A stretch of 35,075 bases of DNA from Bradyrhizobium sp. NAS96.2 (GCF_001908235.1 NZ_LGHK01000278.1:1-35075); one strand, 5' to 3'. Counted from the first letter of the stretch, positions 25,085 to 33,537 are shown. Translations and numbers: made by a program. Notes: a model not told the origin generated them from the sequence alone.

Positions 25085-26302
25085 TCAGACGAAGGCGCTC
25101 AATCCCGTGATCGACTTGCCGACGATCAAGGTGTTCATCTCGCGGGTGCCCTCATAGGAGTAGATCGCCTCGGCATCCGCCACGAAGCGGCCGATATGGT
25201 TCTCGAGCAGGATGCCGTTGCCGCCGAGCAGCTCGCGCGCATAACCGACGGTCTCGCGGCATTTGACGGTGCAGAACGCCTTCGCCAGCGAGGCGTGCTC
25301 GTCCAGCATCACGCCTTCGTCCTGCATCTGTCCGAGCCGCAGCATCATCGACTGCGTCGCGGTGACATTGCCGAGCATGCGCACCAGCAGGTCCTGCACC
25401 AGCTGGAAGCCGCCGATCGGTCGGCCGAACTGCTGCCGCTCGGTCGCATAGCGCAGCGCATGCTCATAGGCGCCCATCGCGCAGCCGACGGCGAACCACG
25501 CCACGCCGGTGCGGGTCATGCGCAGCACCTTGGCGGTGTCCTTGAACGTGTTGGCGTTCTGCAGCCGGTCCGCCTCGGGCACGCGGCAATCCTTCAGGGT
25601 GATCAGCCCGTTCTGCACCACGCGCAGCGCCATCTTGGTCTTGATCTTCTCGACCGAGAAACCGGGATTGTCCTTGCCGACGACAAAGCCCTTGACCTGG
25701 TTGGAGCCCTCCTCGCGCGCCCAGATCACGTTGATGTCGGCGAAGGTGGCGTTGCCGATCCACTTCTTCTGGCCGTTGAGGATCCAGACGTCGCCCTCGC
25801 GCCGGCAGGTGGTCAGCATCCCGCCTGACGTCGCCGAGCCGACCAGCGGCTCGGTGAGACCGAACGAGCCGATCTTCTCGAAGTGCATCATCGCAGGCAG
25901 CCAGCGCTGCTTCTGCGCCTCGTCGCCGCACAGATAGATCGAGCCCGCCGAAAGTCCGGTGTGCACGCCCCAGAAGGTCGCGACCGAGGAATCCACCCGC
26001 GCCAGCTCCATCGCGACAAAGCCGTTCAGCAGCCAGCTGCCGCCGGCGGCGCCATAGCCCTGGTAGCCGACGCCGCCGATGCCGATCTCGGCCATCTTCG
26101 GGATGATCGCGAACGGGAATTCGTCGCGGCCCCAAAATTCCTCGATGACGGGCGCCACCACGCCTTCGGTGAACTCGCGCACGCGCCGCACCAGCGCGCG
26201 CTCCTTCTCGTTCAGGACGCGGGCAATCCCGTAGAAGTCGCCGTTGATCGGCGGTGGCGCATAGTCCGGCTTGGCCGCCCGTGTTGCCTGCGCGTTAGCC
26301 AT
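25085..26302 (-). CDS. Acyl-CoA dehydrogenase, ACX4/GCDH-like
   Basis: A 405-residue flavoprotein of the acyl-CoA dehydrogenase family. Domain marks are FGLTEP (about residues 147-152), WILNGQKKWIGNATFADINVIWAR, MALRVVQNGLITLKDCRVP, RQQFGRPIGGFQLVQDLL and YSYEGTREMNTLIVGK, with catalytic Glu384. It resembles plant short-chain acyl-CoA oxidase ACX4 and glutaryl-CoA dehydrogenase. The Arg that grips the glutaryl carboxylate in GCDH is replaced (ARVDSSVATFW), so a glutarate substrate is unlikely. GGAGG precedes the ATG. Last gene of the polyhydroxyalkanoate unit, where it can make enoyl-CoA for the hydratase. Confidence 0.93.
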   Translation of the reverse strand: MANAQATRAAKPDYAPPPINGDFYGIARVLNEKERALVRRVREFTEGVVAPVIEEFWGRDEFPFAIIPKMAEIGIGGVGYQGYGAAGGSWLLNGFVAMELARVDSSVATFWGVHTGLSAGSIYLCGDEAQKQRWLPAMMHFEKIGSFGLTEPLVGSATSGGMLTTCRREGDVWILNGQKKWIGNATFADINVIWAREEGSNQVKGFVVGKDNPGFSVEKIKTKMALRVVQNGLITLKDCRVPEADRLQNANTFKDTAKVLRMTRTGVAWFAVGCAMGAYEHALRYATERQQFGRPIGGFQLVQDLLVRMLGNVTATQSMMLRLGQMQDEGVMLDEHASLAKAFCTVKCRETVGYARELLGGNGILLENHIGRFVADAEAIYSYEGTREMNTLIVGKSITGLSAFV

Positions 26303-26363
26303 GATGTCCTCCCTGATGCGTGGCGAGGCGTTGCTTGATGGGTCGTGATCCCGACAGACGATC

Positions 26364-26792
26364 TCAGGCCGATTTGTTCGGGCGCACGCTGGCGCGGAAC
26401 TCCTCGAAACTTTCCTTCATGCGATCCTGGATGATCTTGACCGCATCTGATGTCGACTGCCGCGCCGTCGACGCACTGTCCTGGGCACCCTTCACCGCGA
26501 TGTCGAACATCTTCCGGGCGAACTCGGTCTGCAGAGCGAGGTTCTCGTGAATCTTGCCGAGCGGCTTGTATTCGCGCGCCAGCGTCGAGGCCTCGCGCAG
26601 GCCCGCCTCCAGCACCTCGCGCTGCTTCTGCGCCACCGATTGCGCACCTTCGGCCGCGACCTTCGCGCTCTTGCCAAGCGCCTCGAGGTTCTTCTTCTGG
26701 GCCTGCAGCAGTTCGTCCACGTTCAGCTTCGGCAGGCCGAGGTCACTACCGAACTTCCGCAGCATATCGATATATGAGCTGTTATCCGTCAT
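26364..26792 (-). CDS. Phasin family protein
   Basis: A 142-residue alpha-helical granule-coat protein. LNVDELLQAQKKNLEALGKSAKVAAEGAQSVAQKQREVLEAGL (about residues 23-65) is the typical phasin heptad region, and ARKMFDIAVKGAQDSASTARQSTSDAVKII follows. Phasins cover polyhydroxyalkanoate granules, control their number and stop coalescence. The true ATG is at 26792, with GGGAGG just upstream; the 39-codon extension in frame is not supported. It sits in the synthase/depolymerase operon. Confidence 0.93.
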   Translation of the reverse strand: MTDNSSYIDMLRKFGSDLGLPKLNVDELLQAQKKNLEALGKSAKVAAEGAQSVAQKQREVLEAGLREASTLAREYKPLGKIHENLALQTEFARKMFDIAVKGAQDSASTARQSTSDAVKIIQDRMKESFEEFRASVRPNKSA

Positions 26793-26808
26793 GATATCCT
26801 CCCTGTGG

Positions 26809-27747
26809 TTACGGCTTCTGGTGCCCGCCTGCGGATGTTGGAACGAGATCCCTGAGGTAACTGGTCGTGCGCGAAAGCAGGGTCGACGAGGTGGCCTGAC
26901 GGCTCTCATCGGCGAGAAACGCCTCGATCAGGCCAGCGGTCTCCGCCGGCCGCGTCACCATGAACAGATGCCCGTCGTCGATCAGGTGCAGTTCGGCATT
27001 CGGGATCAGGCTCGCCATGATCTGACCGTTGATCGGAGGAACCAGCGGATCGTCGCGGCCCATCAGGATCAGCGTCGGCTGCGGCAGCGACCATAGCCAT
27101 GGCAGGCTGGTCCAGCCGGTCATCGCCAGCAGCTGATAGAAGTAACCCATGCTGCGCGCGCCATGCATCGCGGCCGCATGCCGACCGATCAGTGACGGAT
27201 CGTCGCGGAACGCCCCGCCATAGATGTCGGCGGCGATGCTCTTCATATAGCCCTTGTCGGTGTAGCGGCGCGGCGTCGCCATCTTCCACAGCACCGAGGG
27301 GCTTGCCGGCACCATGGTGAAACCCGGCGCGGTCGCGGCCAGCACCAGCCGACGGCAGCGCTTGGGAAACTGATGCGCGAATTGCTGCGCGATGCCGCCA
27401 CCCCAGGACACGCCGGCGACGTCGACTTCAGCATAACCCAGCTCGGCAACGAGCTCGGCGGCAAGCCGCGCCAGTGTCGATGGACGATAGGGCCAAGCCG
27501 GCCTTGGCGAGCCGCCGACGCCGGGCACATCAAAGATGACGGCGGTGGTGCCTGTGAGCGCATCGAGGAACGGCTTCGCCAGCTCCCAATTGGCGCCGAT
27601 GCCGTTGAACAGCAGCAGCGGCGGCCCGCGGCCGTCGCCGTGCCGGATCGCGACCTGAAGCAGCTGGCCATCGATCGAAACCTGCCGCGTCTCGATGACG
27701 CCGCGCTGCGCGCTCGCCGTATCGGCGCTGATAATATTCTCAGTCAA
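26809..27747 (-). CDS. phaZ: Intracellular PHA depolymerase, alpha/beta hydrolase
   Basis: A 312-residue alpha/beta hydrolase very similar in pattern to Pseudomonas medium-chain-length PHA depolymerase. Shared segments include LLFNGIGANWEL (oxyanion region), FDVPGVGGS, GVSWGGGIAQQFAHQFPKRC, LVLAATAPGFTMVP and the ending LIDDGHLFMVTR. The predicted triad is Ser114, Asp233 and His260. It would hydrolyse stored polymer to 3-hydroxyacids. The start is a TTG inside the last codons of the synthase gene (8-nt overlap), with AGGA about 10 nt before; no ATG or GTG lies between it and the first beta strand. The neighbouring synthase supports the assignment. Confidence 0.9.
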   Translation of the reverse strand: MTENIISADTASAQRGVIETRQVSIDGQLLQVAIRHGDGRGPPLLLFNGIGANWELAKPFLDALTGTTAVIFDVPGVGGSPRPAWPYRPSTLARLAAELVAELGYAEVDVAGVSWGGGIAQQFAHQFPKRCRRLVLAATAPGFTMVPASPSVLWKMATPRRYTDKGYMKSIAADIYGGAFRDDPSLIGRHAAAMHGARSMGYFYQLLAMTGWTSLPWLWSLPQPTLILMGRDDPLVPPINGQIMASLIPNAELHLIDDGHLFMVTRPAETAGLIEAFLADESRQATSSTLLSRTTSYLRDLVPTSAGGHQKP

Positions 27748-29443
27748 AGACGTAGGTTCCTGGTGCTTTCGTAACGGGCGGATGGTGCGCGCTGCCGAGC
27801 GCAGTGGGCGCGCTGACCTCGGCGCCCGAGCGCGGCTGCAGCCAGTCGCGCCAGTCGAGCCACCAGCTGCCCTTGCGCTTCTCGGCCGAGGCCATGAACG
27901 CGTCGGGCTTGTCCGCGGACACCGGCCCGATCATGAAGGACGCCTTCGGATTGCTCGGCGGATTGAGCAGGCTCTGCAGGTGCCCGCTGTTCGACAGCAC
28001 GAAAGTGGTGCCCTCGCCCATGATCTGGGCGGTCTTGTAGACGCCCTTCCACGGCGTGATGTGGTCGGTCACCCCGGCGACGACATAGCTGTCGGCCTTG
28101 ACCTTGCTCATGTCGATGGTCTTGTCGTTGAGCGTGAGCTTGCCGGCGTTGACGAACGGGTTGGAGAAATAGAGGTCGAGATAGTCGCCATGCAGCGCCG
28201 CCGGCAGGCGGGTCGTATCGGCGTTCCAGTACAGGATGTCGAACGCCGGCGGCTGGTTGCCGAGCAGATAGTTGTTGACCCAGTAGTTCCAGATCAGGTC
28301 GTTGGGCCGCATCCAGGCGAACATCCGCGCCAAATCATGGCCATCGACGATGCCGCGCAGCTGCGAGGACGCCTTCGCTGCCCGCATGGTCTCGGGCGTC
28401 ATCAGGCAGCCGAACGCGCTCTCCTCGGCTGAGTTGGGATCGAGCAGGCAGACCGCCAGCACCAGGTTCTTGATCTTCTTTTCGGCCGCGGAGCCGAGCG
28501 TCGCGAAATACGCCGTCGAGGTGATGCCGCCGGAGCAGGACCCCATCATCGAGATGTCCTCGCTACCGGAAATCTCGCGCGCCGCGTCGACCGCCTCGTC
28601 CAGCGCCGCAACATAAGTGTCGAGCCCCCAGTCGCGATGCGCGGCGGTCGGGTTGCGCCAGCTCACCGCAAAGACCTGGATATCGCTCTCGAGCAGGAAG
28701 CGCACCATGCTCTTGTCCGGCGAAAGATCGAGCGCGTAGTACTTGTTGATCTGCGGCGGGGTGATCACGAGCGGCCGCTTCCTAACCGTCGGCGTCGTCG
28801 GCGTGTACTGGATCAGCTCGAGCAGCTCGTTGCGGAAGATCACCGCGCCGGGCGTGGTCGCGAGGTTCTCGCCGACCTTGAAGGCGCTCATGTCGACCAT
28901 CGACGGCATGCCGCGGTTCTGCGTCAGGTCGCCGATATAGTTCTTCAGGCCGCTCCACAGGCTCTGTCCGCCGGTGTCGATGAACTTGCGGACCGCCGCC
29001 GGGTTGGTGATCATCGTGTTGGTCGGCGCCACCGCATCGATCAGGATTTCCGTGATCAGATGCGCGCGCTGCTTGTCGATGTCGCTGAGGCTGGTCTTGT
29101 CGACCAGGCCGTTGACCGCCTCGCCCCAGGCCAGATAGGCCTTGAGCAGGCCAGAGTGCAGCGAGCTCTCCTTCCAGGTCGGATCGACAAATCGCTTGTC
29201 GCCCGCCTTCGGCGCGCGCTCCGACTTGCCGGCGGCGATGGAGCCGAGTTCGCTGACGAACGACAGCCACTGTTCGGTCGCGACCTTCGGTTCGTTGATG
29301 ACGGCCTTGAACAGGATGCCGGCGCCCTCGACCAGATCCTGGCCCTGGATGCCAACCAGTGGGTTGAGCGCCAGCGTATTGCGCGACGCGGCCTCGGACA
29401 TGTCAGAGGCCGGCTGATCCGGACTGCGATTTTCCGTGCTCAT
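27740..29443 (-). CDS. phaC: Polyhydroxyalkanoate synthase, class II-like
   Basis: A 567-residue polymerase. The lipase-like box GSCSGG with nucleophile Cys303, Asp460 (GVTDHITPW) and His488 (SNSGHLQ) make the triad, at spacings close to Pseudomonas PhaC1. Supporting sequence includes PLVITPPQINKYYALDLSPDKSMVRFLLE and YVAALDEAVDAAREI. It would join (R)-3-hydroxyacyl-CoA monomers into polymer and release CoA. Class II-like features (about 560 residues, no PhaE/PhaR partner gene, depolymerase next door) suggest medium-chain monomers. The ATG overlaps the MaoC stop by 4 nt (ATGA), which couples their translation. Confidence 0.94.
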   Translation of the reverse strand: MSTENRSPDQPASDMSEAASRNTLALNPLVGIQGQDLVEGAGILFKAVINEPKVATEQWLSFVSELGSIAAGKSERAPKAGDKRFVDPTWKESSLHSGLLKAYLAWGEAVNGLVDKTSLSDIDKQRAHLITEILIDAVAPTNTMITNPAAVRKFIDTGGQSLWSGLKNYIGDLTQNRGMPSMVDMSAFKVGENLATTPGAVIFRNELLELIQYTPTTPTVRKRPLVITPPQINKYYALDLSPDKSMVRFLLESDIQVFAVSWRNPTAAHRDWGLDTYVAALDEAVDAAREISGSEDISMMGSCSGGITSTAYFATLGSAAEKKIKNLVLAVCLLDPNSAEESAFGCLMTPETMRAAKASSQLRGIVDGHDLARMFAWMRPNDLIWNYWVNNYLLGNQPPAFDILYWNADTTRLPAALHGDYLDLYFSNPFVNAGKLTLNDKTIDMSKVKADSYVVAGVTDHITPWKGVYKTAQIMGEGTTFVLSNSGHLQSLLNPPSNPKASFMIGPVSADKPDAFMASAEKRKGSWWLDWRDWLQPRSGAEVSAPTALGSAHHPPVTKAPGTYVFD

Positions 29444-29916
29444 TGCTTTGCTCCCGCTGCGGGAATCAAAAGTGCCAGCGTCTCGGCGATCAGGGCAGGC
29501 TTCTCCGATCCCTCGACCTCCAGCGTGTTCAGGGTCTTCATGATCACCTGGCCGCCGTCCCTCGGCTCGATGCCGGACAGCACGACCCGCAGCCGCACCC
29601 GCGCGCCTGCCGGCACCGGCGCCAGGAAGCGGACCTTGTCGACCCCATAATTCAGCCCCGCGGCGGCATCGCGCGGAATGATGCCGACCTGCATCGCCAG
29701 CGGCGCGACCATCGCGAGCGTCAGGTAGCCATGCGCGATCGGACCGCGGAACGGGCTCTCGCGCTTCGCCCGCTCAACGTCGACGTGAATCCATTGGTGA
29801 TCGCCAGTGCAGGACGCGAAGGTGTCGATACGCTGCTGATCGATCGTGACCCAATCGGAAAGTCCGAGCTCCTTGCCAACGTGCTCGCCCAGCCCGGCCA
29901 TTGTGAGGCTGCTCAT
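29440..29916 (-). CDS. MaoC-family (R)-specific enoyl-CoA hydratase-like protein
   Basis: A 158-residue single hot-dog-fold protein. The hydratase motif FASCTGDHQWIHVD...GPIAHGYLTLAM (about residues 33-68) contains the Asp and His that activate water in (R)-specific enoyl-CoA hydratases. In this operon it would turn trans-enoyl-CoA from beta-oxidation into (R)-3-hydroxyacyl-CoA for the synthase, the PhaJ role, although the sequence is nearer to the NodN/Rv0130-type group than to Aeromonas PhaJ. GGAGGG precedes the ATG. Gene order and 4-nt overlap with phaC support this role. Confidence 0.9.
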   Translation of the reverse strand: MSSLTMAGLGEHVGKELGLSDWVTIDQQRIDTFASCTGDHQWIHVDVERAKRESPFRGPIAHGYLTLAMVAPLAMQVGIIPRDAAAGLNYGVDKVRFLAPVPAGARVRLRVVLSGIEPRDGGQVIMKTLNTLEVEGSEKPALIAETLALLIPAAGAKQ

Positions 29917-29959
29917 GATGTTGTCCCTCCTCGAACTTTTCTTAGGCTTGCTCGTCCCG

Positions 29960-31612
29960 TCACATGTCGCCGTATTGCTCGCGCAGCTCCTTCTTGTTGA
30001 TCTTGCCGACGCTGGTCTTGGGAATGCTGTCGATGAACATGATCGTCCCGGGGATGCCGTATTTCGAGATCACGCCCTGGTCGGCTAACTGCTTGAGATG
30101 ATCCTTGATCGCCGTATCGGTGAGGCCGTCGGCCCCGGATGGCTTCCTGACCACGAGCGCGAGCGGCCGCTCGCCCCATTTGTCGTCCTTGACGCCGATC
30201 ACCGCGGCCTCGGCAACACCGGCGCATTGCGAAATCAGATCCTCGATCTGCAGCGAGGAGACCCATTCGCCGCCGGTCTTGATCACGTCCTTGATCCGGT
30301 CGGTGATGTGGACGTAGCCGCCCGGGCTGACCACAGCGATATCGCTGGTGTGCAGATAGCCGCCGGCCCACAGCTGCTCCGAGCCTTCGGGATTGTTGTA
30401 GTAACCCTGGGTGAGCCACGGCGCGCGCAGCACGATCTCGCCAGCGGACTTGCCGTCATGCGGGATGTCTTTCATGTCGGGGTCGACGATGCGCAGGTCG
30501 ACCAGTGGACCGGCGATGCCGGCCCGGGTGCGGAATTCGACCTCGCCGTCGGGGTCGCCGCTGAGATCCTTGGAGCTGACGTGGGACACTGCGGCGAGCG
30601 GGCCCGTCTCCGACATGCCGTAACCCGCGAAGATGTCGATGCCGGCCTCCATCGCCTGCTTGGCCAGCGCCTTCGGTAAGGCGGAGCCGCCTATCACCAT
30701 CTTGAGACCCTTGAGATCGACCTTGGCCGCCGCAGCGGCGTTGAGCAGCATCTGCAGGATGGTCGGCACCCCATGGGTGAAGGTGACGCCTTCGCTCTTG
30801 ATCAGCTTGACCAGCATCGCCGGCTCGTAGCGGCCGGGATAGACCTGCTTGGTGCCGGCCAGCGTCGCCGACCACGGAAAGCCCCAAGCGTGAACGTGGA
30901 ACATCGGCGTGATCGGCATGTAGACGTCGTCGCGCGAAAAGCGTCCCTGCGAGCCCGCCATGCCAAACAGCGCAAGCCCGGCGATCGTGTGCAGCACGAG
31001 CTGGCGATGGCTGTAGTAGACGCCCTTCGGCAGCCCGGTGGTGCCCGTCGTGTAGAAGGTGGTCGCCTGGGTGTTCTCGTCGAAATCGGGAAACTCGTAA
31101 TCGGGCGAGGCTGCCGCCAGCAGGCTCTCATATTCGCCGATGAAGGACAGGCTGCCGGTCAGCGGCGCCGGCCGGTCCGACATCACGATCATCCGCTTCA
31201 CATTCGGGAGCTGTCCCTTCATGCCTTCCAGCAATCCGACGAACTCGTCGTTGACGAGCAGCGTCGACGCGCCGGCGTGGTTGATCGTGTAGGCGATCTG
31301 CTCGGGCGACAGGCGGACATTCACCGTCTGCAACACGGCCGCCATCATCGGGATCGCGAAGAACGCTTCGAGGAAGCGATGGCTGTCCCATTCGAGCACG
31401 CCGACCGTGTCGCCGGGCTCGACGCCGGCCTTGCTGAGCGCCGAGGCGAGGCGGCCGATCCGTTCTCTGGTCTGTCGATAGGTCTGACGCTTGAGATCGC
31501 GATAGACGATCTCCTGGTCGGGCGCCTGCACACGCGGCGTGTGCCAGAGCTGCTTGAAGATGAGCGGATATTGATACGCGGATGGGGCAGTCTGAATCAG
31601 CTTTCCAACCAT
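29960..31612 (-). CDS. Fatty-acyl-CoA synthetase (AMP-forming)
   Basis: A 550-residue adenylate-forming ligase. The P-loop TTFYTTGTTGLPKGV (about residues 193-207), the YGMSETGP motif, GGYLHTSDIAV and DRIKDVIKTGGEWVSSLQIED, and the catalytic Lys region TSVGKINKKEL near the end are all present. It activates carboxylic acids to acyl-CoA with ATP; size and sequence are close to medium-chain AlkK-like enzymes. The ATG at 31612 has GGGAGG 6 nt before; the frame is open further to 31789, but that extension is not supported. It is the first gene of the polyhydroxyalkanoate operon and would supply substrate. Confidence 0.94.
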   Translation of the reverse strand: MVGKLIQTAPSAYQYPLIFKQLWHTPRVQAPDQEIVYRDLKRQTYRQTRERIGRLASALSKAGVEPGDTVGVLEWDSHRFLEAFFAIPMMAAVLQTVNVRLSPEQIAYTINHAGASTLLVNDEFVGLLEGMKGQLPNVKRMIVMSDRPAPLTGSLSFIGEYESLLAAASPDYEFPDFDENTQATTFYTTGTTGLPKGVYYSHRQLVLHTIAGLALFGMAGSQGRFSRDDVYMPITPMFHVHAWGFPWSATLAGTKQVYPGRYEPAMLVKLIKSEGVTFTHGVPTILQMLLNAAAAAKVDLKGLKMVIGGSALPKALAKQAMEAGIDIFAGYGMSETGPLAAVSHVSSKDLSGDPDGEVEFRTRAGIAGPLVDLRIVDPDMKDIPHDGKSAGEIVLRAPWLTQGYYNNPEGSEQLWAGGYLHTSDIAVVSPGGYVHITDRIKDVIKTGGEWVSSLQIEDLISQCAGVAEAAVIGVKDDKWGERPLALVVRKPSGADGLTDTAIKDHLKQLADQGVISKYGIPGTIMFIDSIPKTSVGKINKKELREQYGDM

Positions 31613-32034
31613 GGAAGCCTCCCTCGACCTGGCATGTCCTCCGACCGTGACGTCCGCAGTTCTTGAGTGCGCGGATCGCGTAGTCTGCCGTCTCGCGTCA
31701 CGACGGTCCGACCGTGTGACATTATGCCTAAGCCTCGCGTGATGCCCGAGATTTGTGAAGGTCCGAATCGGACATCGGCGGGGTCTCAAGCGGACAGACT
31801 GCTCTCATCGACAGCAACGGTCTTGGCTAAAATTGCTCTCTTTGGCGTCTTCACCGTCGTCTTGCCGCCACCATTCTTGCTGCTACGCAACATCGATGCC
31901 CCATTGATAGGCTTTGGATTGGCCTTGGGTTGTGCCGCGAAGCGGATATGTTTCGAGGTGTTGGCGGGCAGGAATCGGCTTTGCCCTGATACTGCGATGT
32001 CCCGCTTCCGGACTGAAGGAAAGGCTGGTTCACC
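31613..32034. promoter_or_regulatory. Divergent promoter region between synthetase operon and AraC gene
   Basis: About 420 bases that must hold the promoters of both divergent units. It contains TCCGACCGTG twice (31640-31649 and 31707-31716). The second copy lies in the palindrome ACGGTC-C-GACCGT (31703-31715), flanked by GTCAC and GTGAC. These are candidate binding sites for the AraC regulator or a fatty-acid repressor. GC is lower than in neighbours from about 31790 to 31980, where only a doubtful short frame is seen. Confidence 0.4.
31786..31893 (-). CDS. Doubtful small basic open frame, 35 residues
   Basis: An ATG-started frame rich in Lys, Ser and Thr (MLRSSKNGGGKTTVKTPKRA at the start) whose reading stays open upstream for many more codons. 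The bases are lower in GC3 than all neighbours. It could be a small protein, the tail of a decayed gene or chance. No convincing ribosome binding site is present. Confidence 0.2.
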   Translation of the reverse strand: MLRSSKNGGGKTTVKTPKRAILAKTVAVDESSLSA

Positions 32035-33105
32035 TTGCAACCAACGGTGCGACTGAAGACGCCTGGGGGCTCTCGCAACGACATCCTGACCGTTGGCACC
32101 CGCGACAGGATCTATGAGGCGACCAAGCTTGGCGCTGTCTTCGACATGCTGGCCGGCGCCGGCGTCCCGGCTGACGCCATCCTGCGCGATACGAACATTC
32201 CATTGGCCGACGTCCATTCACCGCAGGCGCGGATCTCGCTGACGCAGCTGCTGACCGTGTGTCAGAATGCATTGCGCCTGTCGAAGGACCGCCATCTGCC
32301 CTATCGCATCGGCGCATCGATCCACGTCTCGACGTATGGAATGTACGGCTATGCGCTGCTGTGCTGCCCGGACTTCCGCAAGGCGATGGAATTTGCGATG
32401 CGCTACCACGCGCTCGCGGCGCCGCTCGCGGCGATCGACTTCATCGAGGACAAGGCCCATGCGCGATGGACCATCGAGCCCAATCTGCACGCGCTGGCCG
32501 ATTCCGCGCTCTACCGGTTCGTCGCCGAGATGCAGATCGGCATCCACATCTCGCTGATGCGCGACGTCATGGGGCCGGGCTTCACCCCCACCGAAATCAC
32601 GCTCGCCTATCCGCAAGGCTCGGACTTCGATCTTCCGCTCGATCATGTCGGATGCCCGGTGCGGTTCGATCGGCCGGCCAACCAGATCGTATTCAAGGCG
32701 CAATGGCTGGATCGGAGCGCCGATCTCGGCAACAAGACGACGTATCCGACCATCGTGGCCTTGTGCGACGACTTGCTGGGGGATCTGAGGCTACGGACCG
32801 GGGTGGCCGGGAAAATCCGCGCCATCCTGCTTCGCGACATCGCAAATCCCCCGACTTTCGAGGCGATCGCGAAGCAGCTCGGCATGAATGACCGGTCGCT
32901 GCGGCGCCAGCTTCGTCAGCAGGGCTTTTCCTTCCGCGGGCTGCACGACGAGTTGCGGACCCAGCTTGCCCTGAAATATCTCCGCAACACGACGCTGGCC
33001 AACGAAGACATCGCATTGGCGCTCGGGTTCAGCGACGCTGCGAACTTCAGGCGCGCGTTCCACCGGTGGACCAACAAGGCACCGAGCGATATCCGCGGCG
33101 AATAA
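32035..33105 (+). CDS. AraC-family transcriptional regulator (Arabinose_bd type)
   Basis: A 356-residue regulator. The N-terminal part (about residues 35-240) is the OruR/ArgR-like ligand region, with ARISLTQLLTVCQNALRLS and YGMYGYALLCCPDFRKAMEFAMRYHALAAPL. The C-terminal AraC helix-turn-helix pair (about 270-352) reads PPTFEAIAKQLGMNDRSLRRQLRQQGFSFRGL and TLANEDIALALGFSDAANFRRAFHRWTNKAPSDIR. The start codon is a TTG, with AGGAAAGG about 10 nt before; GTG 32047 is an alternative. It is divergent from the acyl-CoA synthetase operon and may control it in response to a fatty acid; such control by AraC neighbours is common but not shown here. Confidence 0.9.
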   Translation: MQPTVRLKTPGGSRNDILTVGTRDRIYEATKLGAVFDMLAGAGVPADAILRDTNIPLADVHSPQARISLTQLLTVCQNALRLSKDRHLPYRIGASIHVSTYGMYGYALLCCPDFRKAMEFAMRYHALAAPLAAIDFIEDKAHARWTIEPNLHALADSALYRFVAEMQIGIHISLMRDVMGPGFTPTEITLAYPQGSDFDLPLDHVGCPVRFDRPANQIVFKAQWLDRSADLGNKTTYPTIVALCDDLLGDLRLRTGVAGKIRAILLRDIANPPTFEAIAKQLGMNDRSLRRQLRQQGFSFRGLHDELRTQLALKYLRNTTLANEDIALALGFSDAANFRRAFHRWTNKAPSDIRGE

Positions 33106-33151
33106 CTGCCGGCCGCGATCGCTCACGGTCCCGCTCGCGAGGACCCGACGC

Positions 33152-33184
33152 AGCTTCGGTTCTGATTGAATCAGAGCCGAAGCT
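33152..33184. repeat. Long perfect-type hairpin (16-base arms)
   Basis: AGCTTCGGTTCTGATT (33152-33167) and AATCAGAGCCGAAGCT (33169-33184) pair with one T:G mismatch around a single central base. It follows the AraC gene by 46 bases and could terminate it. It directly precedes the interspersed repeat at 33193. Confidence 0.7.
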
Positions 33185-33192
33185 CCGGATTC

Positions 33193-33247
33193 TTGTTTGA
33201 CGCGTTTTCTTCACGCGAACCGGGGTCCACTTCGCTCGAAAACGCTC
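33193..33247. repeat. Interspersed palindromic repeat, copy 2
   Basis: Second copy of the 55-base element seen at 20350-20404 (49 of 55 identical). Its last base is the first base of the stop codon complement of the next minus-strand gene. With the hairpin at 33152-33184 it builds a larger compound palindromic unit. Confidence 0.8.
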
Positions 33248-33438
33248 TAGTAGGCGTAGGACGTCTTGCCCGGCTGCACGGTCAGCCGAAAGGCAACATC
33301 GGTCGAACCGTCCATCAGCTCGATCGTGTGGTCGCACACCAGGCATCGAAACTCACCGGCGACGCCGCCCTTCGACGTCAATTCGATCCGGCGATAGCCG
33401 GCCTGGCAATGAGGGCACGTCACTTCAGATTTTCGCAT
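33247..33438 (-). CDS. Small zinc-ribbon protein
   Basis: A 63-residue protein with two CxxC pairs: CPHC (about residues 8-11) and CLVC (about 32-35), 20 residues apart. This is a rubredoxin-like zinc knuckle spacing. A short beta tail follows (LMDGSTDVAFRLTVQP). The ATG has only a weak binding site. It may bind nucleic acid or a protein partner; no specific family is recognised. Its stop codon lies at the edge of a palindromic repeat. Confidence 0.7.
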   Translation of the reverse strand: MRKSEVTCPHCQAGYRRIELTSKGGVAGEFRCLVCDHTIELMDGSTDVAFRLTVQPGKTSYAY

Positions 33439-33537
33439 GGAATCAGCAAACCGTTGCTCTCTCTATTTTCCATATGCCCATCGTCAGAAATGTGACGGCG
33501 TCACGATCTGTGAGAGACAGAAGTGATTTCGCGCGGA

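Noticed and set aside
28637..29650. Plus-strand frame of 337 codons opposite the PHA synthase gene
   Set aside because: Antisense shadow with no domain; the minus strand holds an intact catalytic triad.
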